From Candidatus Nitrosotalea bavarica (GTDB taxonomy: Archaea > Thermoproteota > Nitrososphaeria > Nitrososphaerales > Nitrosopumilaceae): a stretch of 64,000 nt of DNA. This document shows positions 1 through 8,839 of this stretch, in pieces (positions within the stretch are counted from its first letter, which is position 1; every line of letters starts with the position of its first letter). Where the stretch lies: NCBI RefSeq assembly GCF_900167955.1, contig NZ_FUYK01000009.1, positions 48,427-112,426 on the forward strand. The letters run 5' to 3'. The notes under the pieces are model-generated. The model was not told the DNA's origin, did not search any database, and worked only from the letters and a program-made list of their open reading frames with translations. A program made the position numbers and the translations under genes.

Positions 1-340
1 TTAGCTGTGATACCACCTCAGAGACTGTTCTTGCCTTATCAAAGAAAGCATCTTCAATTAGCGTCTGCATTTTACTTCTAATCTGATCTTTATCGACAAA
101 TGTAGGTGTGACAAATTCAGGTTCATGAACCTCTGCATCGTCAAGTGAATGTAGTAATCCAGTTGTTTGTGGTGGTGACTGGTCATAGGAATATTCGTAT
201 TGAACATTGTTATTGGCAGAGTCTTTGACAAATGATGCCAGATTACAGATGACTTGATCTATGCTTTCATTGTCTATATAGAAGTCCTTGGATTCAATCT
301 CAATTTCATTTTGACCGTATTTTATCTTGATTCTTGCCAT
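1..340 (-). CDS. Conserved hypothetical protein, C-terminal part cut by window edge
   Basis: An open frame reads leftwards from an ATG at 338-340 and runs off the window without a stop, giving 113 residues. It begins MARIKIKYGQNEIEIES, then an acidic, low-complexity middle rich in D, S and Q, then a segment around TFVDKDQIRSKMQTLIEDAFF that looks helical. No catalytic motif or membrane segment is visible. A TATA-like A/T stretch (about 368-378) and a perfect palindrome (352-363) lie just upstream, which supports this start. I do not recognise a family. The charged, compact N-terminal beta-strand pattern is all that can be described. Confidence 0.6.
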   Translation of the reverse strand, partial: MARIKIKYGQNEIEIESKDFYIDNESIDQVICNLASFVKDSANNNVQYEYSYDQSPPQTTGLLHSLDDAEVHEPEFVTPTFVDKDQIRSKMQTLIEDAFFDKARTVSEVVSQL

Positions 341-351
341 TTTGTAACTTT

Positions 352-363
352 CAATCATGATTG
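352..363. promoter_or_regulatory. Perfect 12-bp palindrome, possible operator
   Basis: CAATCATGATTG is a perfect palindrome 12 bp upstream of the minus-strand start at 340. It lies between that start and a TATA-like stretch near 368-378, so it would cover the transcription start. A second symmetric element, TCTAAG-TAG-CTTAGA, lies at 384-398. Binding of a regulator is inference. Confidence 0.3.
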
Positions 364-478
364 ATTTGATTTATTTTATTAGCTCTAAGTAGCTTAGAAA
401 ACTGATCAAAATATTTACACAACTTATTGGGATTTTTTTTCTACATAGTACTAAAAGGGAATATTCTGACTTATCATC

Positions 479-952
479 GTGGAAAGACGTTCAAAAGTAA
501 TAATCATAGCAGTGTGTGTTGTTGCAGCAGTAGGAGTATTTGCTTATTCTCAATATTTATCTGCCACTCATACGAGCATCTCAATACTTGAGAGTAAAAT
601 AATACAGAGAAATGCCAATAATTCACTATACAATATGACACTTCAATTCCAGAATCCTTCATTGTTTCCTATTAACGTAGGACAGACAGACTTTGTCATA
701 TCAGCCAATAATGAAAATCTTGGAACAGGTACGCTACAACCACTTGTAATACCGCCCATGGGAAAGATTTTCTCACAAGCATCATTTACTGCAGATAATA
801 CAATTCTTGATAAATACGACAAAAGTAACAGCGTTCCAAATGTCAAGTTAACTGGAACAAGCAAGTATGGAATATCAATAATATCAGTTAATGTTCCATT
901 CACATACTATCCAACAGAACAAGAAGCCAGCGAATTTATACATGGTTCTTAA
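479..952 (+). CDS. Membrane-anchored LEA14/WHy-like protein
   Basis: This 157-residue protein has one N-terminal hydrophobic helix (about residues 6-24) preceded by basic residues MERRSK, so it is probably anchored with its body outside the cell. The body has the beta-sandwich pattern of LEA14/WHy domains: a strand with LQFQNPSLFPINV, then DFVISANNENLGTG and a terminal VNVPFTY strand. Such domains are associated with desiccation or stress tolerance in other organisms; the role here is unknown. The start is GTG at 479, with no better in-frame ATG. It lies 12 bp before the sugar kinase and may be co-transcribed with it. Confidence 0.55.
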   Translation: MERRSKVIIIAVCVVAAVGVFAYSQYLSATHTSISILESKIIQRNANNSLYNMTLQFQNPSLFPINVGQTDFVISANNENLGTGTLQPLVIPPMGKIFSQASFTADNTILDKYDKSNSVPNVKLTGTSKYGISIISVNVPFTYYPTEQEASEFIHGS

Positions 953-964
953 AACCAGAAAAAT

Positions 965-1858
965 ATGCTTACTGTATTTGGATCAATAGCTTATGATACG
1001 ATAAGGACTCCGACAAAAATTGTTAAAAATGCATTAGGGGGAGCAGCAACATATGCTGCAATTTCTGCAAGTTTCTTTGTCAAGCCTGGCTTGATTGGAG
1101 TTGTGGGTAAGGATTTTCCAAAAAGTTATCAAAATATACTAGAGAGATTTGTTGACACGCGTGGAGTAGTTCATGCAAAAGGTAAGACGTTCAGATATGA
1201 TGGTAGTTATGATTCAACTTTAAGTCTACGAACAACTAACAAGACTGAACTAAATGTATTAAAGGATTTCAAACCTGTTGTACCAGAAGAGTATCGTAAA
1301 TCAGAATTTGTATACCTTGCAAACAATGATCCTACCCAGAATACTAGAATCATAAAGGAATTTGACAATGTCAAGTTTTCAATGTGTGATACCATAGAAT
1401 TTTGGATATCAAGTAAAAAAGATGATGTGATCAAGATGATGGGTTCAGTTGATTCAGTTGTAATCAATGATGAAGAAGCAAAATTGCTTACAAAGACACA
1501 CAACTTGATCAAGGCTGCAAAAAAGATCATGGAGTGGGGAACAAAGTATGTCATAATAAAAAAAGGTGAACATGGTTCTTTGTTGTTTTATGATGATGTC
1601 ATATTTTCATCACCTGCCTTTTCAATGGAAGATATAGTAGATCCCACAGGTGCAGGTGACTCTTTTGCAGGAGGAATGATAGGATATCTCTCAAGTAAAA
1701 ACAGTACAAAAATGGCAACTATTAGAGAGGCTGCAGTATATGGAAATATCATGGGTTCGTTTGCCGTAGAGAAATATGGAGTCTATGGAATAACAGGATT
1801 GAAGAAACCTGACATTAAGAAAAGATTTGACAGATACAAAAAAATGGTCCACTTCTAA
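965..1858 (+). CDS. PfkB-family carbohydrate/nucleoside kinase
   Basis: A 297-residue ribokinase-like (PfkB) kinase that phosphorylates a sugar or nucleoside with ATP. The N-terminal glycine-rich signature reads GGAATYAAISASFF (about residues 25-38). The C-terminal signature DPTGAGDSFAGG (about 227-238) holds the catalytic Asp and the anion-hole GAGD. The length is normal for the family. The substrate cannot be read from the sequence; archaeal relatives act on ribose, nucleosides, ketohexoses or ADP-sugars. It follows the membrane protein by 12 bp and precedes the dUTPase-like gene by 35 bp, so the three may form one transcript. Confidence 0.85.
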   Translation: MLTVFGSIAYDTIRTPTKIVKNALGGAATYAAISASFFVKPGLIGVVGKDFPKSYQNILERFVDTRGVVHAKGKTFRYDGSYDSTLSLRTTNKTELNVLKDFKPVVPEEYRKSEFVYLANNDPTQNTRIIKEFDNVKFSMCDTIEFWISSKKDDVIKMMGSVDSVVINDEEAKLLTKTHNLIKAAKKIMEWGTKYVIIKKGEHGSLLFYDDVIFSSPAFSMEDIVDPTGAGDSFAGGMIGYLSSKNSTKMATIREAAVYGNIMGSFAVEKYGVYGITGLKKPDIKKRFDRYKKMVHF

Positions 1859-1893
1859 CAAAGGTTATAGATATCAAATTAAAAAATAAAGCG

Positions 1894-2226
1894 ATGGATG
1901 ACAAGCTAGATACAATTTTCAAGCTTCAAAAAAATCTAGAGAAAATGATGAATCTTGAACGTTATCCAAAAGACACTCAGGGAAAGATTTCTGTACTTTG
2001 TACAGCAATAATTCATGAGGCAGTTGAGCTTCAGAGAAATACAGATTGGAAGTGGTGGAAAAAACCCACACCTTTTGATGAAGCAGCAGCTCGTGAAGAG
2101 TTGATAGATATTTGGCATTTTGTCATCCAGGCATCACTTGAGCTTAACATGACTCCAGATGATATTCTAAAAGAATATCAAAAAAAGAATCAGATAAACA
2201 GGCAAAGACAGATAGACGGTTACTAA
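1894..2226 (+). CDS. Dimeric dUTPase / MazG-like all-alpha NTP pyrophosphatase
   Basis: A 110-residue all-helical protein. The metal-binding signature of all-alpha NTP pyrophosphatases is present as EAVE (HEAVEL, about residue 46) and EELID (about 72-76), giving the ExxE...ExxD pattern. The WKWWKKP segment between them matches the dUTPase_2-like subgroup, which hydrolyses dUTP to dUMP and PPi to keep uracil out of DNA. An alternative substrate (another NTP) cannot be excluded. The stop overlaps the convergent minus-strand gene by 4 bp. Confidence 0.75.
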   Translation: MDDKLDTIFKLQKNLEKMMNLERYPKDTQGKISVLCTAIIHEAVELQRNTDWKWWKKPTPFDEAAAREELIDIWHFVIQASLELNMTPDDILKEYQKKNQINRQRQIDGY

Positions 2227-2708
2227 ATTTTCTTAAAAGTCTTAACTATGCCTTCTAGTCTTGGAATATTTGCTTCGCCTATTTTATTTATGATTTTTAC
2301 TTGTCTTTGAAATTTTAATACTTCTTTTTTTGTAACTGTTAGTATTGGATGTGGACTATGTGAACCAATAATTTTGTGATTCTCATCAATTCCATTTTTG
2401 TACAAACAAAGAAGAGAATCTCCTGGTTTGTGTCCCGTTGTATCTTTTCCACAAAGTATTATCATATCAATTTTTTCATTTGATAATACAGATCTTATCA
2501 GAGAATCAATTCCCTTGTTTTCAGAAAGTAGTCTACCAGCTATTGCAATCTCTTTGATAATATCTGAATGTGTAATATCTTTTAGAAGACTAATACTTGA
2601 TAGAGTACAAATTGTAATGTTTGATGTAGGATTTCCAAAGAATACTTCCTCCTCAATTGGAAGAAGAATTCTACACAATTCTCCTGCAATATCCTCAATT
2701 AAATTCAT
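2223..2708 (-). CDS. MtrA-like (tetrahydromethanopterin S-methyltransferase subunit A) corrinoid-binding protein
   Basis: This 161-residue soluble protein resembles the cytosolic domain of methanogen MtrA. Matching blocks, compared from memory, are GNPTSNITICTLSS (like GDPESPVAVTTLAS), an AIAG block, ILCGKDTTGHKPGDSL (like VLCGSEVQGHITGQS) and KNGID...IIGS. The His in TTGHKPG lines up with the MtrA His that coordinates the cobalt of its cobamide. There is no C-terminal membrane helix, unlike methanogen MtrA, and no other mtr gene is nearby. Its start overlaps the DegT-type aminotransferase stop (ATGA), so the two are translationally coupled. A free-standing methyl-corrinoid carrier role is inferred. 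Confidence 0.7.
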   Translation of the reverse strand: MNLIEDIAGELCRILLPIEEEVFFGNPTSNITICTLSSISLLKDITHSDIIKEIAIAGRLLSENKGIDSLIRSVLSNEKIDMIILCGKDTTGHKPGDSLLCLYKNGIDENHKIIGSHSPHPILTVTKKEVLKFQRQVKIINKIGEANIPRLEGIVKTFKKI

Positions 2709-3793
2709 TTTTTAGTTAACTTGTGTAATACTTTGGAAATATGATGTAGATCACTTTCTGTAACCAAAGGATTCACTGGCAGACTTAGGACAGAGTTAGC
2801 AGCCCAATCAGTAAGAGGAAGTTTGAGGTCTTTTTTGTAAAATGGAGTCTTGTGTACTGGAATAGGATAGTATGCAGTTGCTCCTATACCTTGTGAGTTT
2901 AGTTGTTTCATTATTTTATTTCGATTTGCAGTAGCAATTGTGTAAAGATACCAATTTACATTTACACTATCTCTTTCTTCGGGTAAGATAACATTCAGAT
3001 CAGATAATAATTCATTGAGTATTATTGCATTCTTTTTTCTTTTTTCCAGGAATTTTGGAAGTTTTTTCATCTGGATTTTAGCTATTGCGGCACAAATTTC
3101 TGGAAGTCTTAGATTTAGTCCAAGTATTCTGGTATCATACCCATGAAGCATTCCATGATTTCGAATCTTGCGCAGTTTTTCAAAGAGGTTTTTATCATCT
3201 GTAACTATAGCTCCACCTTCTCCTGAGGTCATAACCTTAGCAGCGTACATGCTAAAGCAACCCATTTTTGAAAATGTTCCAGATTGTTTTTTCTTGTATG
3301 TAGTTCCTAATGATTGACATGCATCTTCTATTATCTCAAGATTATTCTTATTTGAAATTTCAGAAATTTCATCCATGTATGAAAAATTTCCATATAGATG
3401 AACTGGCATAATTACTTTGGATTTTTTTGTAATTTTCTTTTTGAGATCACTCGGATCCATAGTATAATTTTCTGGACGAATATCAACAAATACGGGCTTT
3501 GCTCCAACTGATACGATAGCGTTGGCAGTTGCTACAAATGTAAATGAGGGTATCAAAACTTCATCTCCTTGTTTTATGTCAAGGGCATAAAGTGTAGCTT
3601 GTAAAGCGGCTGTTCCTGAATTTACGGCTATTGCATATTTTGATTTTACAAAAGAAGCCAAAAGTTGTTCAAATTCTCGTACTCTCTTTCCACCAGCATT
3701 TGCAGCAGATGTAAGAGATTTCTCTGTTAACACAGAGTGTACTTCATTTATTTCGTCTTTTTCTATAATTGGTACATTTATTGGAATTTTCAA
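2705..3793 (-). CDS. DegT/DnrJ/EryC1/StrS-family PLP aminotransferase
   Basis: A 362-residue fold-type I PLP enzyme that usually transaminates keto-sugars of nucleotide sugars for surface glycans. Visible features are the N-terminal ISTSGTAAL-type loop (AVNSGTAALQATLYAL, about residue 58), the DACQSLG segment whose Asp contacts the PLP ring nitrogen, and the Schiff-base Lys in YAAKVMTSGEGG. The length is typical. It is the first gene of a pair with the MtrA-like gene, which starts inside its stop codon. No other sugar-nucleotide genes are adjacent, so the exact substrate is unknown. Confidence 0.85.
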   Translation of the reverse strand: MKIPINVPIIEKDEINEVHSVLTEKSLTSAANAGGKRVREFEQLLASFVKSKYAIAVNSGTAALQATLYALDIKQGDEVLIPSFTFVATANAIVSVGAKPVFVDIRPENYTMDPSDLKKKITKKSKVIMPVHLYGNFSYMDEISEISNKNNLEIIEDACQSLGTTYKKKQSGTFSKMGCFSMYAAKVMTSGEGGAIVTDDKNLFEKLRKIRNHGMLHGYDTRILGLNLRLPEICAAIAKIQMKKLPKFLEKRKKNAIILNELLSDLNVILPEERDSVNVNWYLYTIATANRNKIMKQLNSQGIGATAYYPIPVHKTPFYKKDLKLPLTDWAANSVLSLPVNPLVTESDLHHISKVLHKLTKK

Positions 3794-3878
3794 TGATACA
3801 GTAGAAAATTTTACACCATAATTAAACTTCCTAAATTAAAACCAATTCTTATATTTTAGAGACATACATCGAGATCAA

Positions 3879-4442
3879 ATGAAAGTACATCTGCAAGAAA
3901 ATGATCCTAGTTACAAGATATTTTTGTATGTTTTCTATGTTAGTGCATTCATAATGTGTTCTATCACCATATTTGGATTCTATGCTATGATTCAGGAATG
4001 GTCTGCCAAGGGTACCTATGTGATGGGGGAAGTACTTGTTAAGACAGAATTTCCAACTCCTCACTTTGCTAAGTTAATAACATGGTTATTTTTCTCATCA
4101 ATTGTTAGTTGGTATTGTGTTTCCCGAATCGGTTGGAAAAGAACAGTTACTGTTTCAAAATGGAAGCTTACAATGGTACAGCTAATGCTCTTGGGATTAG
4201 CAGTAATTACACTTTATGAAACAATTTACAATTTTATTCTCCTGAGTTCTCAAATTACTGCAGGAATGATAAATGGAGTAACTCCAGATATTGATTCACT
4301 TACAGTAGCATACCCAGATCATAACCGGCCGTGGAATCTTATCTTTGCAACAAAGATGTTTCTTGCTGCATTTTTGATAAGTTCACATGCATTCTATCTT
4401 AGTACACGTCCAAGAAAGTCGGTTCAAGAACTAGATGTTTAA
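3879..4442 (+). CDS. Conserved four-helix membrane protein of unknown function
   Basis: A 187-residue protein with four likely transmembrane helices (about residues 14-38, 66-82, 95-118 and 152-173). A long non-membrane loop follows the third helix and contains GMINGVTPDIDSLTVAYPDHNRP-type polar sequence. I do not recognise the family. A polar loop with conserved-looking Asp and His between helices could bind metal or a partner, but this is only a possibility. It lies 34 bp upstream of the TyrRS gene on the same strand and may be read through into it. Confidence 0.6.
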   Translation: MKVHLQENDPSYKIFLYVFYVSAFIMCSITIFGFYAMIQEWSAKGTYVMGEVLVKTEFPTPHFAKLITWLFFSSIVSWYCVSRIGWKRTVTVSKWKLTMVQLMLLGLAVITLYETIYNFILLSSQITAGMINGVTPDIDSLTVAYPDHNRPWNLIFATKMFLAAFLISSHAFYLSTRPRKSVQELDV

Positions 4443-4475
4443 ATTTATAGGAATACATGTTGGAATCTGACTGAA

Positions 4476-5531
4476 ATGGATGTTACAGAAAAAATTAGAT
4501 TAGTAACTAGAGAACCTACGGAAGAAGTAGTAACTCAAGAAGAGTTATTGAACCTGTTTAACACCAATATACATCCCAAACACTACATTGGCCTTGAGAT
4601 ATCTGGCTTCATGCATTTGGGAAGTTTGATACTTACTGGATTTAAAATAAATGATTTTATCAAAGCTGGAGTCAAGTGTACAGTATTTTTGGCAGACTGG
4701 CATACTTACCTAAATAACAAACTTGGAGGAGATTGGGAAAAAATACGAATGGTATCAAAATACTATGCTGATGCATTCAAGATGTTTTGTCCCGGAGTTG
4801 AGATTGTTGAAGGTTCACAACTTTATGAATCAAGAAGAGGTTATTGGTTGGATCTTGTTAAATTTTCAAAGAATATGTCACTTGAGCGTACTATGCGTTC
4901 ACTTACAATTATGGGAAGAAGTACCGAGAAAGATAAGATCGATCTTGGTCAACTTTTCTACCCTCCAATGCAAGCTGTTGATATTCATACAATGGATTTG
5001 GATATAGTACATGCAGGAATGGATCAAAGAAAGATCCATATGCTTGTCAGAGAGATCTTTCCAAAAATGAAGTGGAAGGTACCAGTTGCAGTTCATCATC
5101 ATATTCTTGCAGGACTTGGCGAGCCAGAAACTGCGCAAGATTCGGATTCGGACTTTGTAGCAAGTAAGATGAGTAAATCAAAATCAGCATCAGGAATATT
5201 TGTTCATGACATAGATGAAGAGATTAATTCAAAATTTAAGAAAGCTTGGTGTCCAGAAGGAATTATAGATAAAAATCCTGTACTTGAAATATCAAAATAT
5301 ATTATCTTTCATGAATTCAACGAAGTTATTGTAGAACGTCCAGCTAAATTTGGCGGAAATGTTACCTATACATCTTATCAAGATTTAGAAGGAGATTTTG
5401 CTCAGAAAAAATTGCATCCATCAGATCTAAAAACTACAGTCTCCAAATATGTCACCGACATAATTAGACCAATAAGAGAAAAAATTGTCTTAACAGATGA
5501 ACTTTCTGAGGCAATAAAGAAAACTACTTGA
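4476..5531 (+). CDS. tyrS: Tyrosine--tRNA ligase
   Basis: A 351-residue archaeal/eukaryotic-type class I aminoacyl-tRNA synthetase that charges tRNA-Tyr. The HIGH signature appears as HLGS (residues 47-50) and the KMSKS loop is exact (231-235). The tyrosine pocket has the expected LADWHTYLN segment and the QAVDIHTMD / GMDQRKIHML pattern. The length matches archaeal TyrRS, which lacks the bacterial S4 tail. The start ATG at 4476 gives the expected short N-terminus. The 3' end overlaps the convergent LLM-oxidoreductase stop by 8 bp. Confidence 0.95.
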   Translation: MDVTEKIRLVTREPTEEVVTQEELLNLFNTNIHPKHYIGLEISGFMHLGSLILTGFKINDFIKAGVKCTVFLADWHTYLNNKLGGDWEKIRMVSKYYADAFKMFCPGVEIVEGSQLYESRRGYWLDLVKFSKNMSLERTMRSLTIMGRSTEKDKIDLGQLFYPPMQAVDIHTMDLDIVHAGMDQRKIHMLVREIFPKMKWKVPVAVHHHILAGLGEPETAQDSDSDFVASKMSKSKSASGIFVHDIDEEINSKFKKAWCPEGIIDKNPVLEISKYIIFHEFNEVIVERPAKFGGNVTYTSYQDLEGDFAQKKLHPSDLKTTVSKYVTDIIRPIREKIVLTDELSEAIKKTT

Positions 5532-6504
5532 GACTTGGTCTTACTTTCTTTGAAAATAGTGATAACATCTCAAGTGATTTTGATAATCCTATAAAGTTGA
5601 CAATAAAGTAATTTATTCCAATTTTTAGATATTGTTGTAGATGATCGCTTACTTGATCAGGGGTACCTAATGCGATACTATCCTTTGAACGAATGATAAA
5701 TTCTGCGATAGATTCATTTTTCTTTTTTAGTTTAGATATAATATCTTTAACATCATCATTATCTTTTCCAACCAAGACTCGTAACAATACAGAGTTTTCT
5801 ATTTCTTCATGATTTCTTTTAATTAATTTACAATTCTCTTTTAGAAGTTTTATTTTTTCTTCTAAAATATCGGGTGTACCAAAAGGATGATTATATCTCG
5901 TAGCATGTCTTGCAGCAACCTTCATGAGTTTTTTTCCTGCCCCACCTACCATAATCGTAGGATAAGGTTTCTGTATTGGTTTTGGATTACAGATGGCATT
6001 TTTGATAGAATAGTGTTTTCCTTTGAAGCTTGATTTTTGATTTTGCCACATTTTTTTTATTATGATAAGAGATTCATCAAGCTGTTCAATTCGTGTTACT
6101 GGATCATCAAATTTGTATCCATAGGAATTGTATTCGTATTCAAACCAACCAGCCCCTATACCAAACTCTAGTCTTCCATTACTGATTGCATCAAGTGTAG
6201 ATGTCATTTTTGCCAAAAGAGATGGATGTCTATAGGAATTGCATGTAACTACCTGTCCTATTCTGAGTTTTGATGTTATTGAGCAAATAGCAGAAAGAAG
6301 TGTATAGGCTTCAAAAAAAGTTTCAGTACGATTATCTGAAGGATGTGGAATAAAGTGATCATAAACATATCCTGCATCAAATCCAAGTTTTTCTGCAGTT
6401 AATGCAACATTTTTTGAAAATAGAAATTGTTCATATGGATTATTTGTAGGAAATTCATCTAGCCATCCTTGTGGCAAGGTAAGTCCCATCTGGACTGATG
6501 TCAT
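5524..6504 (-). CDS. LLM-class (luciferase-like) F420/flavin-dependent oxidoreductase
   Basis: A 326-residue TIM-barrel protein of the bacterial luciferase-like superfamily. Family landmarks include LTAEKLGFDAGYVYDHF near residue 35, LRIGQVVTCNSYRHPSLLAKM (the cofactor-binding strand) and LEFGIGAGWFEYEY. The later PYPTIMVGGAGKK holds the phosphate-binding loop. Many archaeal members use coenzyme F420, but the sequence alone does not settle F420 against FMN. Substrate unknown. It is one base downstream of the cobalamin-pathway gene cbiH, and the two are very likely co-transcribed. Confidence 0.85.
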   Translation of the reverse strand: MTSVQMGLTLPQGWLDEFPTNNPYEQFLFSKNVALTAEKLGFDAGYVYDHFIPHPSDNRTETFFEAYTLLSAICSITSKLRIGQVVTCNSYRHPSLLAKMTSTLDAISNGRLEFGIGAGWFEYEYNSYGYKFDDPVTRIEQLDESLIIIKKMWQNQKSSFKGKHYSIKNAICNPKPIQKPYPTIMVGGAGKKLMKVAARHATRYNHPFGTPDILEEKIKLLKENCKLIKRNHEEIENSVLLRVLVGKDNDDVKDIISKLKKKNESIAEFIIRSKDSIALGTPDQVSDHLQQYLKIGINYFIVNFIGLSKSLEMLSLFSKKVRPSLK

Positions 6505-6505
6505 A

Positions 6506-7294
6506 CTATTTTCTAGTCTGTTGCGGTTCTACAATATTATATTTGGACGTATAACCACGGGGGTTTATCATCAAGCCTTTATACATGTAAGTCGAGGAGT
6601 TTCCAATTATTACAGTAGTAATCATACCAAGCTTGTCATTGTGTTCTTCCATGTTTTCCAAGTCTGTTAAAACAACTTCTTCAGATTCTCTAAATGCCCC
6701 TTTTACAATTGCTACTGGTGTATTGGGTAATCTATATTTTAAAAGAATTTTCCTTGTATCTTGTAATTGATGAATTCTTTTTTTGCTTGCAGGATTGTAT
6801 ATTACAATAACAAAATCACCCTGAGCTGCTGCTTCAACTCTTTTTGTTATAATTTCCCAAGGAACAAGCAGATCACTCATGCTTACCACAGCAAAATCTG
6901 TCATGAGAGGAGAGCCAACTAGCGCTGCACAAGAATTAAGTGATGAAACACCTGGAACTATTTCAACATTAAGACCAGCCTTTCTGTCCCAACCCTCTTC
7001 TGCTAGAATCTCATAGATTAAACCAGCCATTCCGTATATTCCAGGATCTCCACTGGATACAAGTGAAACTATTTTTCCAGATTTTGCAAGATCAATGCAT
7101 TGATGCGCTCTTTCTACTTCTTGTGTCATTGCATATCTATGAACTTCTTTGCCTTCTATTAGATCTGCAACCAAGTTAACATATGTCTCATATCCAACAA
7201 TTGTATCACTTTCTTCAATTGCTTGCTTTGCTCGAAAAGTCATATGATCATGATGACCTGGTCCTACACCTACGATAAACAGTTTACCGGTCAT
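6506..7294 (-). CDS. cbiH: Cobalt-factor III / precorrin-3B C17-methyltransferase
   Basis: A 262-residue tetrapyrrole methylase that performs SAM-dependent C17 methylation and ring contraction in cobalamin synthesis. The N-terminal GVGPGHHDHMT motif, SSGDPGIYGMAG (about residues 81-92), the EIVPGVSSLNS SAM-site strand and FVIVIYNPASKKR are all diagnostic of the CbiH/CobJ branch. With cbiE at 23 kb, it indicates that the organism makes a cobamide de novo, as known for ammonia-oxidising archaea. It is upstream of, and 1 bp from, the LLM oxidoreductase. Confidence 0.9.
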   Translation of the reverse strand: MTGKLFIVGVGPGHHDHMTFRAKQAIEESDTIVGYETYVNLVADLIEGKEVHRYAMTQEVERAHQCIDLAKSGKIVSLVSSGDPGIYGMAGLIYEILAEEGWDRKAGLNVEIVPGVSSLNSCAALVGSPLMTDFAVVSMSDLLVPWEIITKRVEAAAQGDFVIVIYNPASKKRIHQLQDTRKILLKYRLPNTPVAIVKGAFRESEEVVLTDLENMEEHNDKLGMITTVIIGNSSTYMYKGLMINPRGYTSKYNIVEPQQTRK

Positions 7295-7340
7295 TCAAAC
7301 TTATGATATTTTCAAAGTAAATTTATCCCTTTTCATGATT

Positions 7341-8789
7341 TTATGGATTGTCTATGATTGGACAATCAAGGATGTAATTCTTGTCAAGAACTGATGCCTC
7401 TTGCACTGTTATTTCTCCAGATGATATTTCATAGTCAATGTCATTTTTATTTTCTAGAATTTTTGCATTATGAGGATCATTCCAAGTTATTATTGAGACT
7501 TTACAAATAGGACTGTAAGTAGAATCACCTGGTTGTGCACTAGATATTCCTTCTTGGTAACCAAATGGTCCAGCACCTTGTAAACCATTAGCAAAGTGAT
7601 AGAGATCTCTTGAAGATGATTCAAGAATTGAAAGTGAAGGTACATTTTGAATTTTCATAGTCTGGGTAGGTCCTTCAGGAGTTCCTGAAGTTATGATATA
7701 GTATATTGTTTTTCCATCAGGACCCCATCCCCTGTGTCCTACAAAGGTAGCTGTCATGTTATCCATATTGATGTCAAGTACTTGTCCACCAAGATATGAT
7801 GTCTGATCTGACAAGACTTTGTTGGTTCTTACATTCAATGCGCCATTATCCCATATTATCTCCGGAGTATTCATAATTGTATCAGTCACAACCAATCTTA
7901 TTTTTCCTGTCATGTTTGCATCAAGAATTGCTTGTGTAGAATTAAGAATGAATGGTCCCCGTCCTATATTCCAAGATACTTCAACCACTTTGCTTAATGG
8001 ACTATATTGTTTGTCAGAGGGTGTAAATGATAACACATCATCTTGATAGCCATCTGTTCCATTACCAGTAATTCCATTTGTAAAGACAAACATGTTACCA
8101 AATGATATTAGCGGAGCATGGGCCAAGACGGGAGAAAGATGAACTTTCCAGTTTTGTTTGTCTGAAATAGTATTAGCAACAAGTTCGTTGCTTGAATCTG
8201 TTATTATATAGTAAACAGTTTTTCCGTTTACTATTCCTTCATGCATGGGTATCTGTACCGGAATAGTACTTTTTACAAGTTTTATGGTATAATTCTCAGT
8301 TGGTAGTGGTGTAGTCTGACCTACTTCAGGGGTTATTACTCTTATCCAACCGTCTACACTTACAGTTGCAGTAAATTGACTAGAATTTGTAGAATGAAGA
8401 CCGATAGCAGAACCTGTGAAATCTAAACTGCCGCTATTTGAATTTGAATCAATTGTTGTTAGAGCATAAAATGTATTGTTATCTACTGTCCAAATTGGTT
8501 GACCTTTTGAATCACTCTTATCGATTTGATGTAAAACAACAATTTGAACTGGTTGACTTGAGCTATATGTAATTGAACCATGATAAATAGAACCGCTGTT
8601 TGGCGGCAAGATTATTGCCATCTGTTCTGTATTATGACCAAGTCCAGGATCTTGTGATGATGTAATTGTTTGAGTAAACTGAATTTTTTTTGTTGAACCT
8701 GCATTGGCAAGTTGATTGTTAAGTAATGGAATAGAAATTATCAGAACTCCAACTATTGCCATAATTGATAAAAGCAGGAGTCTATTCAT
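7341..8789 (-). CDS. Secreted protein with a duplicated domain (DUF7482-like)
   Basis: A 482-residue exported protein with a signal peptide (hydrophobic core about residues 4-22, likely cleavage after LANA at 30). An internal duplication is visible: residues about 189-275 and 359-437 both begin GKT-[VI]-YYIIT, contain F-[TA]-NG-[IL]-x-G-x-G-x-x-GYQ and end YSP-[LI]-x-KV...W. The C-terminal copy carries Cys 429, and a second Cys lies near the C-terminus (475), so a disulfide is possible. I recall this unit from thaumarchaeal DUF7482-type proteins but could not check it. The function is unknown; the location should be extracellular. Confidence 0.65.
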   Translation of the reverse strand: MNRLLLLSIMAIVGVLIISIPLLNNQLANAGSTKKIQFTQTITSSQDPGLGHNTEQMAIILPPNSGSIYHGSITYSSSQPVQIVVLHQIDKSDSKGQPIWTVDNNTFYALTTIDSNSNSGSLDFTGSAIGLHSTNSSQFTATVSVDGWIRVITPEVGQTTPLPTENYTIKLVKSTIPVQIPMHEGIVNGKTVYYIITDSSNELVANTISDKQNWKVHLSPVLAHAPLISFGNMFVFTNGITGNGTDGYQDDVLSFTPSDKQYSPLSKVVEVSWNIGRGPFILNSTQAILDANMTGKIRLVVTDTIMNTPEIIWDNGALNVRTNKVLSDQTSYLGGQVLDINMDNMTATFVGHRGWGPDGKTIYYIITSGTPEGPTQTMKIQNVPSLSILESSSRDLYHFANGLQGAGPFGYQEGISSAQPGDSTYSPICKVSIITWNDPHNAKILENKNDIDYEISSGEITVQEASVLDKNYILDCPIIDNP

Positions 8790-8839
8790 ACGCTCTCAAT
8801 ATTCAATTTACATAAATATGCTTTTAGAAATAACTTTGC

